Source: Cytidiella melzeri
Lineage: Eukaryota > Basidiomycota > Agaricomycetes > Polyporales > Irpicaceae
Assembly: GCA_022592445.1 (NCBI GenBank)
Contig: JABYQR010000245.1
Span: forward strand, 1 to 64,000
DNA length: 64,000 bases
Reading direction: 5' to 3'
Under the pieces are notes generated by a model, which had not been told where the DNA came from, did no database searches, and saw only the letters and a program-made list of their open reading frames with translations. This document shows, piece by piece, positions 1 through 12,866 of the stretch; positions within the stretch are counted from its first letter, which is position 1, and every line of letters begins with the position of its first letter. The translations under genes were made by a program, and so were the position numbers.

Positions 1-2653
1 ATACTGTCGTAGGGAGATGTTTGCAGACATTGTGTACTAGTTCTGCGTCAAGTTGTAGCAAGCTGCTTCACGGTCAATTGATCTGATTACATAATCGCCT
101 TAAAGCTTGAGAAATGAACGGGATGGCGGCCGTCCTCAGGACGAAGAATAGTGGTCAACAGTTGTCCAATTAGACTTCAAATCGTGAACATGTCTTAAGA
201 TGTACATTAAAAAACGCAACACATATACTGTACAACGTACAAAGCGATCCAATCTTATCCAGTGCCACCTGCAGCCATATCTGTGCCACCTACAGGAACT
301 GCGTCTCGCAAGGTCCAGAACGAATCCGACGTGCCGCGATGAAGTTGAACGCTCTTGAACTCTTGCATCTCGTGAAGGACACACCCAGCTCCTGCCATTC
401 TCTCTGTCTCCGCCTCATCGCTCAAGTACACCTTGAGAAACCAAAGGCCAGCGAACCGACCGCATACCTCGCGAAAGTAGCGTGCGCGTATACGAGGAAA
501 TAGAGGCTGGACACGAGCCTACGTGCGCGGGTCAAAATCGTAGAACGTCAATCAGTGGGGTATGACTGTAGCTGCACCAAAACCAGAACGAGAGGTGAGT
601 GAGCATAGAGGAGTGCACAACGCCAACAAGTCCCACTCTCCATAAGCCAGTGCTCAGCTGTGACATTGAAATCAACCTCTGTGTCCAGTCTACTCATCTT
701 TCTGAGCCGGAACCCGTGAAATTGAGTGCAGGCACCCAGTCCGCTGCACACCGCGTTAACAGCCGAATCTCTAGTAGCTGCAGGTGCATCTTGTCAGTAG
801 GAGGAATGACAATTTAAATATTTCAGGACGCAACGCCCGAAGATGTATGAAGGAGAGGTCAAGGTACTAGTAGTAGAGCTCTTCGAGGATTTGACCCACC
901 GTACAAATGACTCGGAGCAAGTCCAGATTTTTCAGTCTATGGTCACCTAAGCAGTCGGCGCTGAGGCAAGCGAGGTGGTTCAGCACATCGAGTTCGCGGA
1001 AGTTGCGCATGTAAGTAGGGACCATAATAGGAATCGACGCTGTTGACAATCAACTCATGAGTTTGTAGGTCACCGGTACAGCTTGTCGTAGCCACAGACA
1101 CACTTTGTCCACCGTTCGGGCCCGAGAGCTGGACTCCCTCTCCGACCTCCGAGAGCGACCTCATAAGTTCGTCTATGAACCGGCAGTGTTCATTCAATGA
1201 GCGGGACTTATCGTGACGGTATGAAAGCCGCTGGAGCGTGTAGCTACGGCGTAACAGCTTTACGCCGCCCGAGTCGTCTTCATCGCCTGAAAGACGGTTT
1301 GTCCGCGAAGAATGCGCTTGTAGGAGACGTAGTAACACCACTGAAGGGTACGAAAGAGTGATCTGATCTGAGATTATTGACGGCAACACCAACCTCAGGC
1401 TGCAATGCGAACCAATGCTTTGTTTCAGGAGCACAGTGGGAGATGAGTATCGCAAGCATCGTCGCAAACCAACAGCGCCATTGAACGATCTTGATTCTTG
1501 CTCAGAATCTCACTCGGGAAAGTTCGATATCGTCGACCGCGGACTGGGAAGTCCCAGGCCCCAGAGACTCGGAGTCGAAGGAGGTGTTTGGTTTGGTGAA
1601 TGTTCACCACCAGGAAGGCGAACGACAGGGCTTTGCGAGCATGAATTCCACATTCCCATAACACCTAAACTGTCAAAAAGAGTCAACAGTACAATGAGCA
1701 AGAACATTTTTGATTATTTGCATAAGACAGGGATACATACCTCGAACTTCAAGTAAAACTAACCCATAGGCCACCATGATAAAGTGGATGCATCAAGTAC
1801 ACGACTCCAATAGTTCACAGTTCGAACCGCCTTCACGAGGTTCTGCCAGTGATAGTACCAAGCGTGGCCGAAAAAAAAAGAAACAACGACGCTGCGAACA
1901 ACGAAAAACAATCTGCTATACTATCGGGAAGTGTACCACCGTGACGCAGTGCTCAAAGGAATACTCGTTTAGGCCTGAACCGGTACCATAACCATTTGTT
2001 ACATCTGCGAGAATCTGTATTCTACGGGCCTACGCATATAAAGCTCTAAGCTCCTTTACAAAACCAGAACGAAATCAACGAACGAACGAATGGATGACGA
2101 AAAAAAAAGTCGGAATAAACCAATATTAAAAGCCGGAAAAAAAACATGGAAACGAAAAAAAAAAAAGAGTATGCTTGCTCAAAGGAATGGTGTGGACAGA
2201 GATCGTAACCTCGTTATAATGTGAGTTGAGAGATGAACGGGACGCCAAAAAAAAAAAAAAGTAAAAGGGGCAGCAGTCTCGGACAACATCGTACATCGCA
2301 AATGGGATAATGAGTCAAGCCAGGTTTTGACGTGGAACAAAACGAGAGACTTTAGAACGAATGCGGGGGCGGAGAGAGAGAGAGAGAGAGAGAGAGGATC
2401 CTTTTAGACGTAGACAATTCAGGAAGGGAAACAATGACGACGACGGACGGATCATAAAATGCAAGAAAGCGATAGTAGATACTTGTGAGTCAAATTCAGA
2501 GAGAGGGTGGTGTGTATCAACACCACTGCGAGGTGTCAACAGCGAATAGAGTGGAGTGTAATAGTAGGGAACGTGTGTGTGTGGGGGGCAAGCGGTCTCC
2601 CAGAAACCGGCCAAGCCATGCGGAACAGAAATCATTGTCCATCTTGGAAAAGC
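1..2653. other. intergenic; no supported gene
   Basis: No convincing gene was found. A minus-strand open stretch at 867-1467 has leucine-rich segments faintly like those after an F-box, but there is no F-box, no usable splice join between its two frames and no partner exon, so it is left unnamed. The rest has scattered A-runs (about 1869, 2100, 2157, 2247) and one GA microsatellite, and probably includes the 3' flank of the coiled-coil gene that ends at 2654. Confidence 0.5.
2372..2396. repeat. GA dinucleotide microsatellite
   Basis: About twelve uninterrupted GA units, roughly 260 bp downstream of the stop codon of the minus-strand coiled-coil gene. Confidence 0.9.
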
Positions 2654-5600
2654 CTAATGCCTGCTATCGGCACCAAAAGCCCTTAGCTTTTTCAGGACCT
2701 CGTCCATACCAGTCTCGTCAACCACCACGCGATCGAGCACCTGCTCGATCGAGGGCGACATTCCCATCTTCAAGTTGGCAGAATACGCCGAGGTGGCCGG
2801 AGACGAAGACGACGAGGAGGAAGAGGTAGACAATCGCTTGAGTATCTTGGACGTACGCCGCTCCTTCTTCTCGACATGCCTTGATACTTGAGCGTCGATA
2901 TCGGGAGAACCACCTTCTGGCACAGCAGCCAAAGACGACGAAGACGACGGCGAGGAACTCATCGCTGAGAGTGACAGGGAGGGGATAGATACCGAGCCGC
3001 CACCGGCGAGAGTAGTCAGAGACATATCCGACCCAGAGGGGATGGTGGGAATATCAGCGTCGACAATCCCTAGGCCGTGTCCACCAGGAGGCAAAAACGG
3101 TGAACTCCTTCGTCTGGCATCCTTCATGTTCGAGATGGCCTCACGATCCGGCACAGTGTTCGATCGACGAAGGCTCCCAGACGAGTCCGGTCTTACCTCG
3201 TCCTTATCACCAGTGCGGACAAAAGTCTGCGGAGAAGGCGCAATAAGATCGCTCACCTCGCACTGCAGCTCGATCAAGCTTTCCTCCGTACTGTTCGCCG
3301 GCGACGTGAACACCGCCGGGCTGTCAGTCTTGCTTGACCTCGCACCGTCAAAGCTGGTGCTCGCCTCGGAGGACTTTGACCCTGACCTGAGTCGTCCCGC
3401 CTCAAGCTGCTCCTCGAGCGCAAGCAGCGAGACATACGAGCCATCACCACCGGTAGGGTTCATGACTAGCCACCTAAGCCCTTTGATCTCCCGCTCGCGC
3501 TTCCTCGCCTCCCGTTCCAGCCGCTCAATGCGTTTCAACAGGTCAGCCTTCTCGGCGACGTGTTTCTCCTGCAATATCCTTACAAACGTCTCGTGAGCGG
3601 CACGTAAACCCGTAGTAGAGGCGTTCGGGTCCTCCCTCGTCGGCGTTGTGCTCGGGTCTGGCTGTGGCGGAAGCGACCACTGAGACGTCTCAGACGTCGC
3701 TCGAGGTCGTCTCTCCCCATCCACAACGGTTGCCAGCTTACTGGGCGCAGCCTCCGTAATCCTCTTCCTCCCTCTCCCATCACTCGTCGTACTCTCATAC
3801 GGCGTCTCCTCCCCACTCGAAACTCCACTGCCATGGTGCCTTGATGACGGATGGTACCTCACAGACGATCCCGCCCTCATCGGCCCCTGTTCCGCCGCAC
3901 TAGCATTTGTGATCGTGTTCGCCCTGACCCTCTCACCGTCCCCCTCTGGCACAACCAACCCCGCCTTCTTCGCTGCCGCACGGTTCCCCGCGAACGATCC
4001 TACCCTCGTACTCGCGTCCGTACTCCATCCGCCATGCCCAAACCTCGTACTCGCATCTGTGCTCCACCCAGCCTCAACCTCGACTTCTTCCCCGGACGAC
4101 ACCGCACCTGAGGCGCCAGGAAAGGACAGCACGCTGACAGGTGGAGACGGTAACGGGGAGCGCGGCGGTGGACTCGCGGGCGTCGTAGTCGTCGAACTCG
4201 TAGACCTGTAGCTATACGAATAGTACTGGCCAGAGATGCGGTTCGAGGTGCTGCGCAATCTTGAGGACGGGGGGTACGAAGGCTTTGATTGAGTGGGGCT
4301 GGTAGAAGGTGACGAGGGGGGCGATTTAGCAGTTCGCGTCGAAGAAATCGTGTTGGACGAGTTGGCGCGAGCTCTGTTTCCGTTAGGAATGATAAGGGAC
4401 ATGGGTCGGCTAGGTTTTGTCGAGGGTCCTCTGGTGCTACCAGGCGAGAGGTCGCCGTCAGACATGTCGCTTGCGGTGGCAGTGTGTGGGGAGATGGTGG
4501 CGAGGGAGCTAGGAGTAGGGGAAAGCGACTGGAAGGCGTCGGTAAGGGTAGACACGACCTGTGCGCCTCCCTTTACTTGCTTGGCTGGGCTAGAGAGCTT
4601 GGGCGGGACAGGGAACTGCATCTTGTGCGGAAGCATCGGGCTCAACGACGGTGTCGGACTCGTATGCTTGTCCTTGGATCGATCTGACAAGGATGGCTCC
4701 TCCTTGTCCTTTTTGTTATGGCCAAAACCGAATTTTCTCGCGACCCCATGGGCTTCCTTTGAACTCTTTGAGATCCGCGAAGGAGACGGAGGGACAGGCG
4801 CGGTACGCGGATCTTTGTAAATATCCTTGTCCTCTTCAACGTCCTTTGCAGACGGCGGCGCAGAAACAGTTATGGTAGGTTTCTGTCGTGAAGGAGTTTC
4901 GCTTGACGACGACTTGGACTTTGCCTCTGCACTCGGTATACGAGAGGAGCTACCGTTGACCATGGCCATGTTGGTGGCGGTAGCAGTGTGGGTAACATTG
5001 AACGGTCGTGACACCTCAAACGACATCGACTTCTGGCCCTTGATGCCACGAAACGGGATGGCGGAGCGGTGTTTGGAAGGCGTTGAGGTGGTTCCGGCAG
5101 GTAAGAGGAGAGATGCAGGATCTGCGGAGTGTGGCGAATGCTGGGCGGTCTCGGTGGTGGCCGACGCAAAAGAGGTGCCGAAGGATGTCGGGGAGACATT
5201 GAGCGGGGGAAGAGAGGAAGGGAGAGAGGGTGGATGGGCCGTGGGTAGACGGCTGGAAATCGACTCTAGTCAGTACGGATTGATGTGGGTGTCGCGAAGA
5301 AGCATTGAGGAAAAACAGGGAAATGCGAGAGAGAGCAAAGAAAAGACCAAATACCTTCTAGCTAACGCGTCTGGTACGGCAGGGTAGTGGTCACTGTCCG
5401 TCCATTCCTCCTCCCTCTGACCGTCATGCCCTCCAGCTAGTGCAAATCCGCCACTCTTTCGCTTGCGTGCAAGAAAGCCTGCTATTTTACCCTTTGACTT
5501 AGTGGGGGTAATGCTGGTAGGAAGTGAGGTGGTAGGTAGGGGGGAACGTCGGAATCGGCTGGCTTGGAGGAGGAAGTCCGTCCGTGCAAGAGGTCTGAAA

Positions 5601-5773
5601 GGTCCGAGGTTTTTGTCCTGAGACGAGATGGAGTGCGTCCGAGGTGACTTGTGGCTGAGGGCGGAGGAAGATGCATTGCAAAAGAGCGAGAGCGGAAGTA
5701 AAAGGAAGGTCGTTACGCGTGGCAGGATGGTGTACGTGACGCGCTGTGTGTATGGGCTGATGCTAGAGAACAT
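2654..5773 (-). CDS. Ser/Pro-rich coiled-coil protein (hypothetical), two exons
   Basis: Read as two exons, 5773-5355 and 5252-2654, joined across a 102 bp intron (GT at 5354, TTTCCAG acceptor, CTGAC branch-like motif just upstream). The join keeps phase and gives 1005 residues. An ATG at 5026 would give a 790-residue protein, but the frame runs open upstream of it to the acceptor, so the longer model is preferred. The protein is largely disordered: serine/proline/threonine tracts, many SP/TP sites and two near-identical short repeats around WSTDAST. One strong heptad coiled coil starts with HETFVRILQEKHVAEK, near residue 690 of the long form. A second conserved-looking block near the C-terminus begins SPSIEQVLDRVVVDE. 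There are no membrane segments and no catalytic motif. The layout resembles fungal cytoskeletal or signalling scaffolds, but no family was recognised. The start at 5773 is the least certain point; an additional 5' exon is possible. Confidence 0.7.
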
Positions 5774-6338
5774 GGTAAGTTGAGACGTGTATTACGCGTG
5801 AATAAGAGACCAACTCACGTTCAGGTATCGTTCAGGTCATTGGAGATGGAGGGAGGAGGAACAAAGAGCGGCGAGAGGGCGACGGAGCAGAAAACAATCC
5901 AACCAGAGCTTTTCCTTTTTCGGCCAGCGCCTGTTTAATTCTTCGCCTTCCAAACGCGGAACGGACCCGGAAACTTGGCGCACCCTCCTCGCTCATGAGA
6001 AACCAGTCGACAGTACACAAATTGTGCATTTTATTAGTACGCGAGTGTCGCGAAACGATACAAGCTCTGCTGCTTAGACCTGAAACTGGCACAGAAACCT
6101 GAACTTGTAATTTACCAGCCAAAAGTCAGTTAACAGCGCTCCCACGAGGCTACTCAACGCCGCCACCGCCACCCACAAACTAGCGCATTTTTCGGACTTG
6201 GTCGGGAATATCGTCCTCACCCTCGATTGCATGTCTCGGGTATGCCCCCGGCGCTCAATCAACAGTAATTTGTTGTGTTAAATCGTGAAGCAAGGATACG
6301 TGAATCAAGAAAAATATGCACAGCAGCATCATAGAAAA
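5774..6338. other. intergenic, upstream of the coiled-coil gene
   Basis: 565 bp between the start of the coiled-coil gene and the stop of the Apq12-like gene. It should hold the promoter and 5' leader of the former and the 3' end of the latter. No TATA-like element or RNA gene was seen. Confidence 0.5.
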
Positions 6339-7199
6339 TCACCTCGACTGTGTGTTCCTCTCTCTCCTCTCCCTCCTCGTCTGCCTCTGTCCTGCACCAC
6401 TTTCACCCTCCATAAATCTCTTTCCAGCCTCCCACCACCCACCTTCGCCTGCTCTCATAATCCCTTGGATAACGTTCTGCACGTCCGCAAACCCATCTCC
6501 CTGCCTTTCGCTTTCTTGCGTCTCGCTATACTGCCACTCCCTATGCTTGTCCCACGACTCATGTGCCTTTGGCCTCGCCTTTGACTTCTCTTTCTTCGTT
6601 CTCGATCTGGTCTTCGGTTGCCCAGAGCCAGCCGTCGCTGCATTCCCTTGTCCCTGCACGAACTCACTCAATAATCCTCCCACAGCCTGAAACACACCCC
6701 ACTGCCCCATCGCCCCTCCTCCGCCTCCTCCTTCGGCGCCACCAACATTAGCATTAGCAAGGTACCACCCTGCCGCACTCCCCAACGTCGTCAAGATGAA
6801 CCCCCACTTGACAAACGCGAATATCGCGCTGATCATCCATCTCGATGTCCGATAGAACGACACGAGCGCGAGGTAGGCCGCGAGGAGCGTGATGAGCGGC
6901 GGGAGGATCTGTTGGGCATCCATCCTGTCCCACCAACCCTCGAGACGATCCCTCACTGATCCTTCGCGGTCGTCAAACAGCGAGTTGGAGAGGGTGAGAG
7001 AAAGAGAGAGCAAAGATGAGAGTAGGGTGTAGGTGTGTGTAAGAAGACTCTCGAGGGTGCTGTACACCGGGTCGGGAAGGTGAGCCGAGAGGTAATCGAG
7101 GACGGGGTCGAACAGTTCTGGGAGGTCGAGTGAAGCATCCAGGTCTGCCATCTCGGTGCACACTGTCTGGGAGGTCAAAGCGAGTTGTAATGATGGCAT
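6339..7199 (-). CDS. Apq12-like nuclear envelope/ER membrane protein
   Basis: A single-exon frame of 286 residues. The centre has two adjacent hydrophobic segments, about residues 98-117 (ILPPLITLLAAYLALVSFY) and 122-148 (ISAIFAFVKWGFILTTLGS plus following residues), separated by a short basic turn with TSRW. This double-helix layout with an aromatic-basic linker is what I know of the Apq12 family, which works at the nuclear envelope/ER in nuclear pore assembly and lipid homeostasis. The N-terminal 80 residues are acidic and leucine-rich. The C-terminal third is glycine-rich and then strongly basic and polar, so probably cytosolic. A second Met at residue 17 (7151), MADLDASLDL, may be the true start. 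The assignment rests on topology and the linker, not on a database match; an unrelated two-helix protein remains possible. Confidence 0.6.
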   Translation of the reverse strand: MPSLQLALTSQTVCTEMADLDASLDLPELFDPVLDYLSAHLPDPVYSTLESLLTHTYTLLSSLLSLSLTLSNSLFDDREGSVRDRLEGWWDRMDAQQILPPLITLLAAYLALVSFYRTSRWMISAIFAFVKWGFILTTLGSAAGWYLANANVGGAEGGGGGGAMGQWGVFQAVGGLLSEFVQGQGNAATAGSGQPKTRSRTKKEKSKARPKAHESWDKHREWQYSETQESERQGDGFADVQNVIQGIMRAGEGGWWEAGKRFMEGESGAGQRQTRRERRERNTQSR

Positions 7200-7562
7200 G
7201 GTGAACGTACAGGTTCAAATCTCGTTTGCTGTGGCCTGCCTTGGTATAGTAGCTTGTCGTGGTTGTCAATAGAGCATTTGTCATTGAGGATCGCAGCACG
7301 CAGGCGGAGTGACACAAATTGTCACATCATCACGTGGACATTGTGACAGCACGCGTGTTCAACGCGGCAGCGCAATCATAATAGATTCTCAGTCACTTCA
7401 TCTCTACTGGCCATCCTTGCGGCATACTCATCACTCAAACTGAACGCGCTCTGTAGCAGCTCGTCGTACACGGTCACCTCCATCTGTTTGCACTTTACAG
7501 AATACAGTAGGGATCTTAATTATCCACTTGCAGGACACTACACTGCATTTGCGCTGCTAACC
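7200..7562. promoter_or_regulatory. divergent promoter region (Apq12-like / F-box)
   Basis: About 360 bp between two divergently transcribed genes, so it must carry both promoters. It includes palindromic CACGTG-like sequence around 7331 (ATCACGTGGA). No clear TATA box. Which gene that motif serves is unknown. Confidence 0.5.
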
Positions 7563-9044
7563 ATGCCGGATCCATCTTCTTTAGACAATAGTGATGCTCG
7601 CTCACCTTTTCTGAGATTGCCGGACGAGCTATTGAACGAGATAATCCAAGCCACGGGTATTCAGCGTTTGTCTTTTTACGGCGAATACACCGGCAAGCAA
7701 AATTGGCGTTCATGCAGTCTAGTGTGCCGTCGCTGGTACCGACTCGCTCTGCCTCATATATGGCGTTGCGTCGATTTCTCTGCCTCGAACACGGCTTACG
7801 GCCGGTTTCGATTGACAAGAGATACAGTGAACTTTATGCAGTTTTTCAACCCAAGACCGTCGATCGCACGACTAGTCCACATTCTCATACTCCACTGGGT
7901 GCCCATCACAATGCGCAACATGGTAGATACCCTCAAAGGACTTCCCCACCTTCGAAGCGTCGAGTTGCTACAAGTTCAGCTCGACGGCAGCCTCAGTGCT
8001 GGTGACTACGAGGAACCGTTCGGCAAGCGCAAACTTGACACGTTTGCGTATCGCGGCCGTTACAGTCCTGACAAAGACGGCACCGTCGCTTTCCTAGAAA
8101 TAATCAGCCTATTCTCTGAAATTGGACGGCTCGAACTACGCGACAGTTTCCACAAGTGGCCAGAGTTGGATGCTCTAAGCGACGCTGCAGCAAACTCGAT
8201 TGTCAACCTTAAAGTTGGCGAGCTTGTCGTAGACACGGTTGAAAGTGCCATGCATCCTCCCTATCTACCCCTTATTCTTACCCGCGATCTCAACGTACTC
8301 TCCCATCTCACTTGCCTCACGTTCGTGATTGAGGACCCAGTCCCTGACCTGATGCAAAGCTTTTCCAAGCTGCTCTGCACGGCAGGAGCAACCCTCGGTG
8401 AATTATACCTCAACCTTTCTGTAGCAATAGAAAACCAAGTGTACAGTGACCATGCTCTCCGTAAGTCGTTTCAGACATTGCTCACACCCCCACAAATTGA
8501 TTATTGGACATCTGTTGTTACAGAAGCAACTACAGCAGTCAGCGCATTACGCAGCGGACTCGACGCTTGCGTGGTTCTCCATGGATTTCGGCTTACATTG
8601 GTTCTCTACAATGAACAACTTTACGACGAGGACCAGCACTTTGAGTATGTCAATACGCAAGTCCTAGCCTGGTCGTTGGCGGTGGACATTATCGGCCTCG
8701 TGCCCATCGAGCAGCTCAGACACCTCTCGTTCTGCTTCTGGTCTTACAATCACCACAAGTCCAAGGAGACGGACGTTAGCGCTCTCCCCTGGTTCAAGCT
8801 ACGCAACGTGTGCCGCCGGTTCAACGACTTGCGGTCCCTCAAGGTTCTTGTTAGTAAAGATGTCGATGCTCTCAGCAGACATGACAAGGTTGAGAAGAAG
8901 ATAGGAGTTGAGTGCGTTCGTCACGAGCTGCGGGAATTTAGTGATGTCCTGCAGCGCGGCGAGTCGTGTGGGTTTCGAGCATGCGAACAGGACTCCTGTA
9001 GATGGTCTAGAGAGTCACGGAATGCCACAAATTCATACTCGTAG
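7563..9044 (+). CDS. F-box protein with LRR-like C-terminus
   Basis: The frame is open from 7488, but the ATG at 7563 (context ACCATGC) starts a protein that enters the F-box after about 17 residues, as is usual for fungal F-box proteins; it gives 493 residues. The F-box-like domain begins LRLPDELLNEIIQA and continues through SCSLVCRRWYRLALPHIW, with the classic LP...L, C...W and P..W positions. The remainder has irregular leucine-rich segments such as LPHLRSVELLQVQL and LRHLSFCFW, typical of the large basidiomycete F-box families. Members are adaptors that tie substrates to an SCF ubiquitin ligase through Skp1; the substrate cannot be told from sequence. It is convergent with the FAP1-like gene, with 218 bp between stops. 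Confidence 0.85.
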   Translation: MPDPSSLDNSDARSPFLRLPDELLNEIIQATGIQRLSFYGEYTGKQNWRSCSLVCRRWYRLALPHIWRCVDFSASNTAYGRFRLTRDTVNFMQFFNPRPSIARLVHILILHWVPITMRNMVDTLKGLPHLRSVELLQVQLDGSLSAGDYEEPFGKRKLDTFAYRGRYSPDKDGTVAFLEIISLFSEIGRLELRDSFHKWPELDALSDAAANSIVNLKVGELVVDTVESAMHPPYLPLILTRDLNVLSHLTCLTFVIEDPVPDLMQSFSKLLCTAGATLGELYLNLSVAIENQVYSDHALRKSFQTLLTPPQIDYWTSVVTEATTAVSALRSGLDACVVLHGFRLTLVLYNEQLYDEDQHFEYVNTQVLAWSLAVDIIGLVPIEQLRHLSFCFWSYNHHKSKETDVSALPWFKLRNVCRRFNDLRSLKVLVSKDVDALSRHDKVEKKIGVECVRHELREFSDVLQRGESCGFRACEQDSCRWSRESRNATNSYS

Positions 9045-9262
9045 ATAAATCTGTCTCAAAACTACGTGTATGTCCGTCCATTTGTAGACCTAGCGATGAA
9101 TGAGCTATGAATGCTTTGAAGTTGTCGCCGAAACATCGCTCTCTTTGCACCGTGCTTTGAACGCACATATGACATCTACCTTGGGTGGTCAACGCAGTCC
9201 AAAGCCATCTCTCTGTATTGAAATCTTCTACGTACACCTCAGTCAGACATCACGACACCCCT

Positions 9263-12200
9263 TCACAAATCATCCTCCCAGTTGTCCGGCACGTTCCCTG
9301 CCGGAGTGACAGGAGCTGGACTGACAACTGGCGGCGGCGCAAGCCTACTACTTGCGCCAGTATCAGCCCCCGCAGGCCGTTTACCTTCCGTCAGCCACGC
9401 AGTTGGGCTTGGTACCGGGCTCGGACGAGACGAAACGGTCGGTCCAGCTACAACAGCAGTCCATCCCCGTCCAGCAGAGGACGAAGGGGTTCCAGAAGAC
9501 GTCTGAGCTGCTACCCGGCTGGATCCTGCAGGAAGTGTCGCGCGTTGAGCCGATGAGGAGGCATTGAGAGGGGCGAGTCTGCCTAGAGACACGGCGGGTA
9601 CGGTACTTGTGCTGGCTGCACTTGACAGCAGAGGTGAGGGGACGCGAGAATCTAGCCGTCGGATCAATTGGACGCTTCGATGAGGCTCTTGATCCACCAT
9701 TTGCGTATCCATCCGATACATGGACGCCAGCTTAAAATTCCGTCAGGTGCACCGAAAAGACAGAAGAAATAGACGATTAGACGCACATTGTGTACAAAGT
9801 TTCGACGCGTTTCAGGCATATGCGGCAATATCTGGCTTTTCTTGTCTGAAGATATGAAACTGGACAACAGGTCAAGCCGCTGTAGATGTTTGCGAAAAAA
9901 GCGACAACGTACTCTGAAAATGTTTTCTCAACCAGCAGACAAAACTTGACATTTGCTTTCGAAAACGAGATCAAATCATCTGTATAAGCGACCTGGGCAG
10001 ACCTTGCCTCAGTGTTGATACCCAACGCTTCGGCCAATCGCGCGTTTCGCTTGGCGAGGAGACATTCATTTGAGCATTTTAGTTGCTGTGAACCTTCACG
10101 CCCGGCAGGATTTGAGGTAGATCGACTGCAAGGCACGGGTTGACGGATCCGACCACACGGGCACGAGATGTTGACGGTTGAGCGGCATGGATCAGCTTCA
10201 GAACAAGCGGCTGGAGCATGACATGGCTGGGTGCACGGATGATTTCCAGGCAAACTGCAAGACATCCCATGAGTTTCTGTGGCGTCAATGGGAGAAAAAA
10301 GGGCTATCTAAGCTACTAGTTGCTACGGAGCTCTCAGGAGCAATCCGTAACAGCTGATTGCCTCGGGTTGAAACCCTGATCAACAGTGATCACTCACCAG
10401 AGCTTACGCGACTTCCCGCAGACCGCATGACATTGCCCACAGTTATCACCATGACAAAGCCGCTCGCACTGGTGGAAGCCACAGGACAGAAGCCTGCGAG
10501 CCAAAGACCCCATCAGTACAACCGCTTTTGAACCGGATATTTCGAGAAATACTCACTTTCCGCACGTAGTCCCGCAAGAAACCTTCTCCTGGGAACATCG
10601 AACATTGAGTACTAGTTTCTTCCCGCACGCGCATTGCTTTGAAGTCAAAAACGGACATGGAGGACACGGAGTCGGATCCTCATGACACGCATGCTGCGCT
10701 TTCGGATGGCCACAGAGTAACGGAGGTCTCGCACACGGGTATCGACAGCTCATGCGCGTACCACAAGGAATAGGTGGCTCCAGTATTGTCTGGCCACAAG
10801 CGCAGATCATCTCCTCGAAGGAGCTCCTCAGACAGGGTGGACATGGTGGACGGTGGTCCTGCTCTTCGCAATTGTGGTTGCCACAGGGAAGTAGTTTGCC
10901 ACACAGTAGATCGCAAGTGTGCCATCCCGCCTCATCCACGATAGCGTCGTGGTCGGTCACAGAGACTGCCTTCTTCTTCCCTTTCCCCTTCCCGGTGGAG
11001 GCGAGTGAGGCCAGAGGACAACACACGCGGTTACACTGGTGACGCCCGCATGCTCGTAACGCAGGGCAGGCCTTGTCACACAGGATGTCACTAAGTTCGC
11101 CTGTGGAACGCGCTTGATCTTCTGAACAGCAAATTTCGTGCGTACTAGAGCCACATCGACACGGACGTACGAGTTTGACGGAGCAGGGAGGACATGGACC
11201 GGTATGACATTGAGATGCGCAGTGGTGCGAACACCCTCCTAAAGGCTTTGCGCAAATAGATTCGCAAATCGGAATGGGATCCGTGCAAGTCGAGCGCTCT
11301 AGGACAGCGTTTGCAGAGAAAAACACTGCAGATGACGGTTGTAGCGCATGCTTACCACAAGGGCAAGTCCAAACGAGTGAGGGCGAGCGAGGACACTGCG
11401 CTGGTGAAGGTGAAGGAACATGGCACTGCTGCGTGCAATAGTGAGCGCCGCAATCGAAAGGCCTGGGACGTGTAAAGTAAACATATAAACTGGCAGAATC
11501 CCCTAGTACCAAACATACCGGAGGCATTCATTTTCACACGCAAAACGACCGGTCCACGACCGCTCGTTTCCGTTTTCATTGACGATGGAGACTTTGGCTT
11601 CTCCGTCTCCGCACCGTAACTCTCGTTCCTCCTTCCCACAATAACAGCTCCATGTTTCCTTCACGTGGCATAGAACGCAAGGACCATCATGACATGATGA
11701 CTCGCATGTATGGTTACCGCAGTCCAGTAACCGCCCACATGTCTGATTGCACGACAGCGCGGTAGCACGGCTTTGTGCAAGAATCCCGCAGCGAAAAGAC
11801 AGCGTCTTCTTGCCACAAAAACAAGGCATTTGTGTCGTAACCTGGCACGGGGGGCAAGGGCCAGGATGACAGGGAAGTGGGCATGAATGAGAGCACGTGC
11901 GCGGACGTGTACACTGGCTGGCACATGAGTGTGGCGTAGCCAACCGAGGGGGTCGGGGTTCGGTAGTAGAACCGCAGAAACAGCTGTGGCGCATTGGTAA
12001 AGATATACTTGGAGGTGGTTTAGTATCACGTACCGATACACTGAGGGAACGATATTCCGCTGGGACTGACAACCGGGACACCTCCATACGCCCACTCTAT
12101 CCTCTCCACGGGCTTTCCAAGCTGCCTCCGTATCTTTCACGCTCTTCGACGCCCAGGCCTTGATGCATTTCAAGTGAAACGTCGTCCAGCAGCACTGCGC

Positions 12201-12866
12201 TGTGACTGCCGTGTTCTTCGGCGAGCCATCGTTGTCCTCACCTGCGATGGGAATGGTTGGCGAACAAGAGAACGTCGGTTCGTGGGGTTTAATGGCCGAG
12301 AAGCAGATCAGACAATCCGGATATGGCGGCACGCTGAGGTCGTAGATGAGCGTAGAAGTCAGATCGTCTCTCTTTGGCTGAGCATAGCTCGCCTTCGTGG
12401 GCTGCTTAGACTGAGATGACCCAGCTAGCTTTTCATCAGTAAGGCCAGTGCCGAAGCGAGGAGCACGGCGGGTTTTGTTTGACGGCCTGCCTGGGTGGCG
12501 GGATACATTGGTTTCTTCATTGTTGGCGAGAATGGTCTCCGACTGAGGGCGAGGGTGTCGAGGGGTTGATTTCTTTCCCTGCTTTGCATGTTTTTCATCG
12601 CTTGCTCCGCTGTGACCTTCCACGTTATGGTGCGCGATGGCTTTGTCTTCTGGGTCCCTCACACGATGCTTCTTTTTCTTCGGACGTGGCTGAGTATTGG
12701 ATGGTGTTCCGGACTGGTTTGAATCGTTTGGACGGTCTGCATTATCTCCTGCGAGTGGTTTACGCGGCCGGCGTGTGCGATTCAACCGAGAACCTCCACG
12801 CGAGTCTCCAGAGCCCGCTACTGTTGTAGTAGGGGTGGTCTCTCCCTGTATGGATCCGGTTGACAT
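9263..12866 (-). CDS. FAP1: NFX1-type zinc finger protein, FAP1 homologue (7 exons)
   Basis: Hand-built model: exons 12866-12034, 11983-11519, 11462-10557, 10493-10398, 10254-9913, 9859-9787 and 9730-9263. All six introns are GT-AG, most are 50-63 bp (the longest 143 bp), and every join keeps phase, giving about 1060 residues. The first about 180 residues are disordered and basic. A C4HC3 RING/PHD-like finger spans about 185-267 (CLICFSAI through WRCPGCQ). A long array of NFX1-type zinc fingers follows to about residue 800, with repeated C.H.C units such as CHPGPCPPC. An R3H domain lies at about 860-925 and contains RRNFVH. The C-terminus is proline/serine-rich and ends PDNWEDDL. This order matches yeast FAP1 and animal NFX1. 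Yeast FAP1 binds FKBP12 and competes with rapamycin; the RING may give ubiquitin-ligase activity. The domain order makes the family call firm; the FKBP12 link is by homology only. Confidence 0.9.

Noticed and set aside
867..1467. Minus-strand 174-codon frame plus a 60-codon frame, LRR-like
   Set aside because: No F-box, no valid intron between frames (the only GT-AG pair gives 34 bp) and no supporting neighbours.
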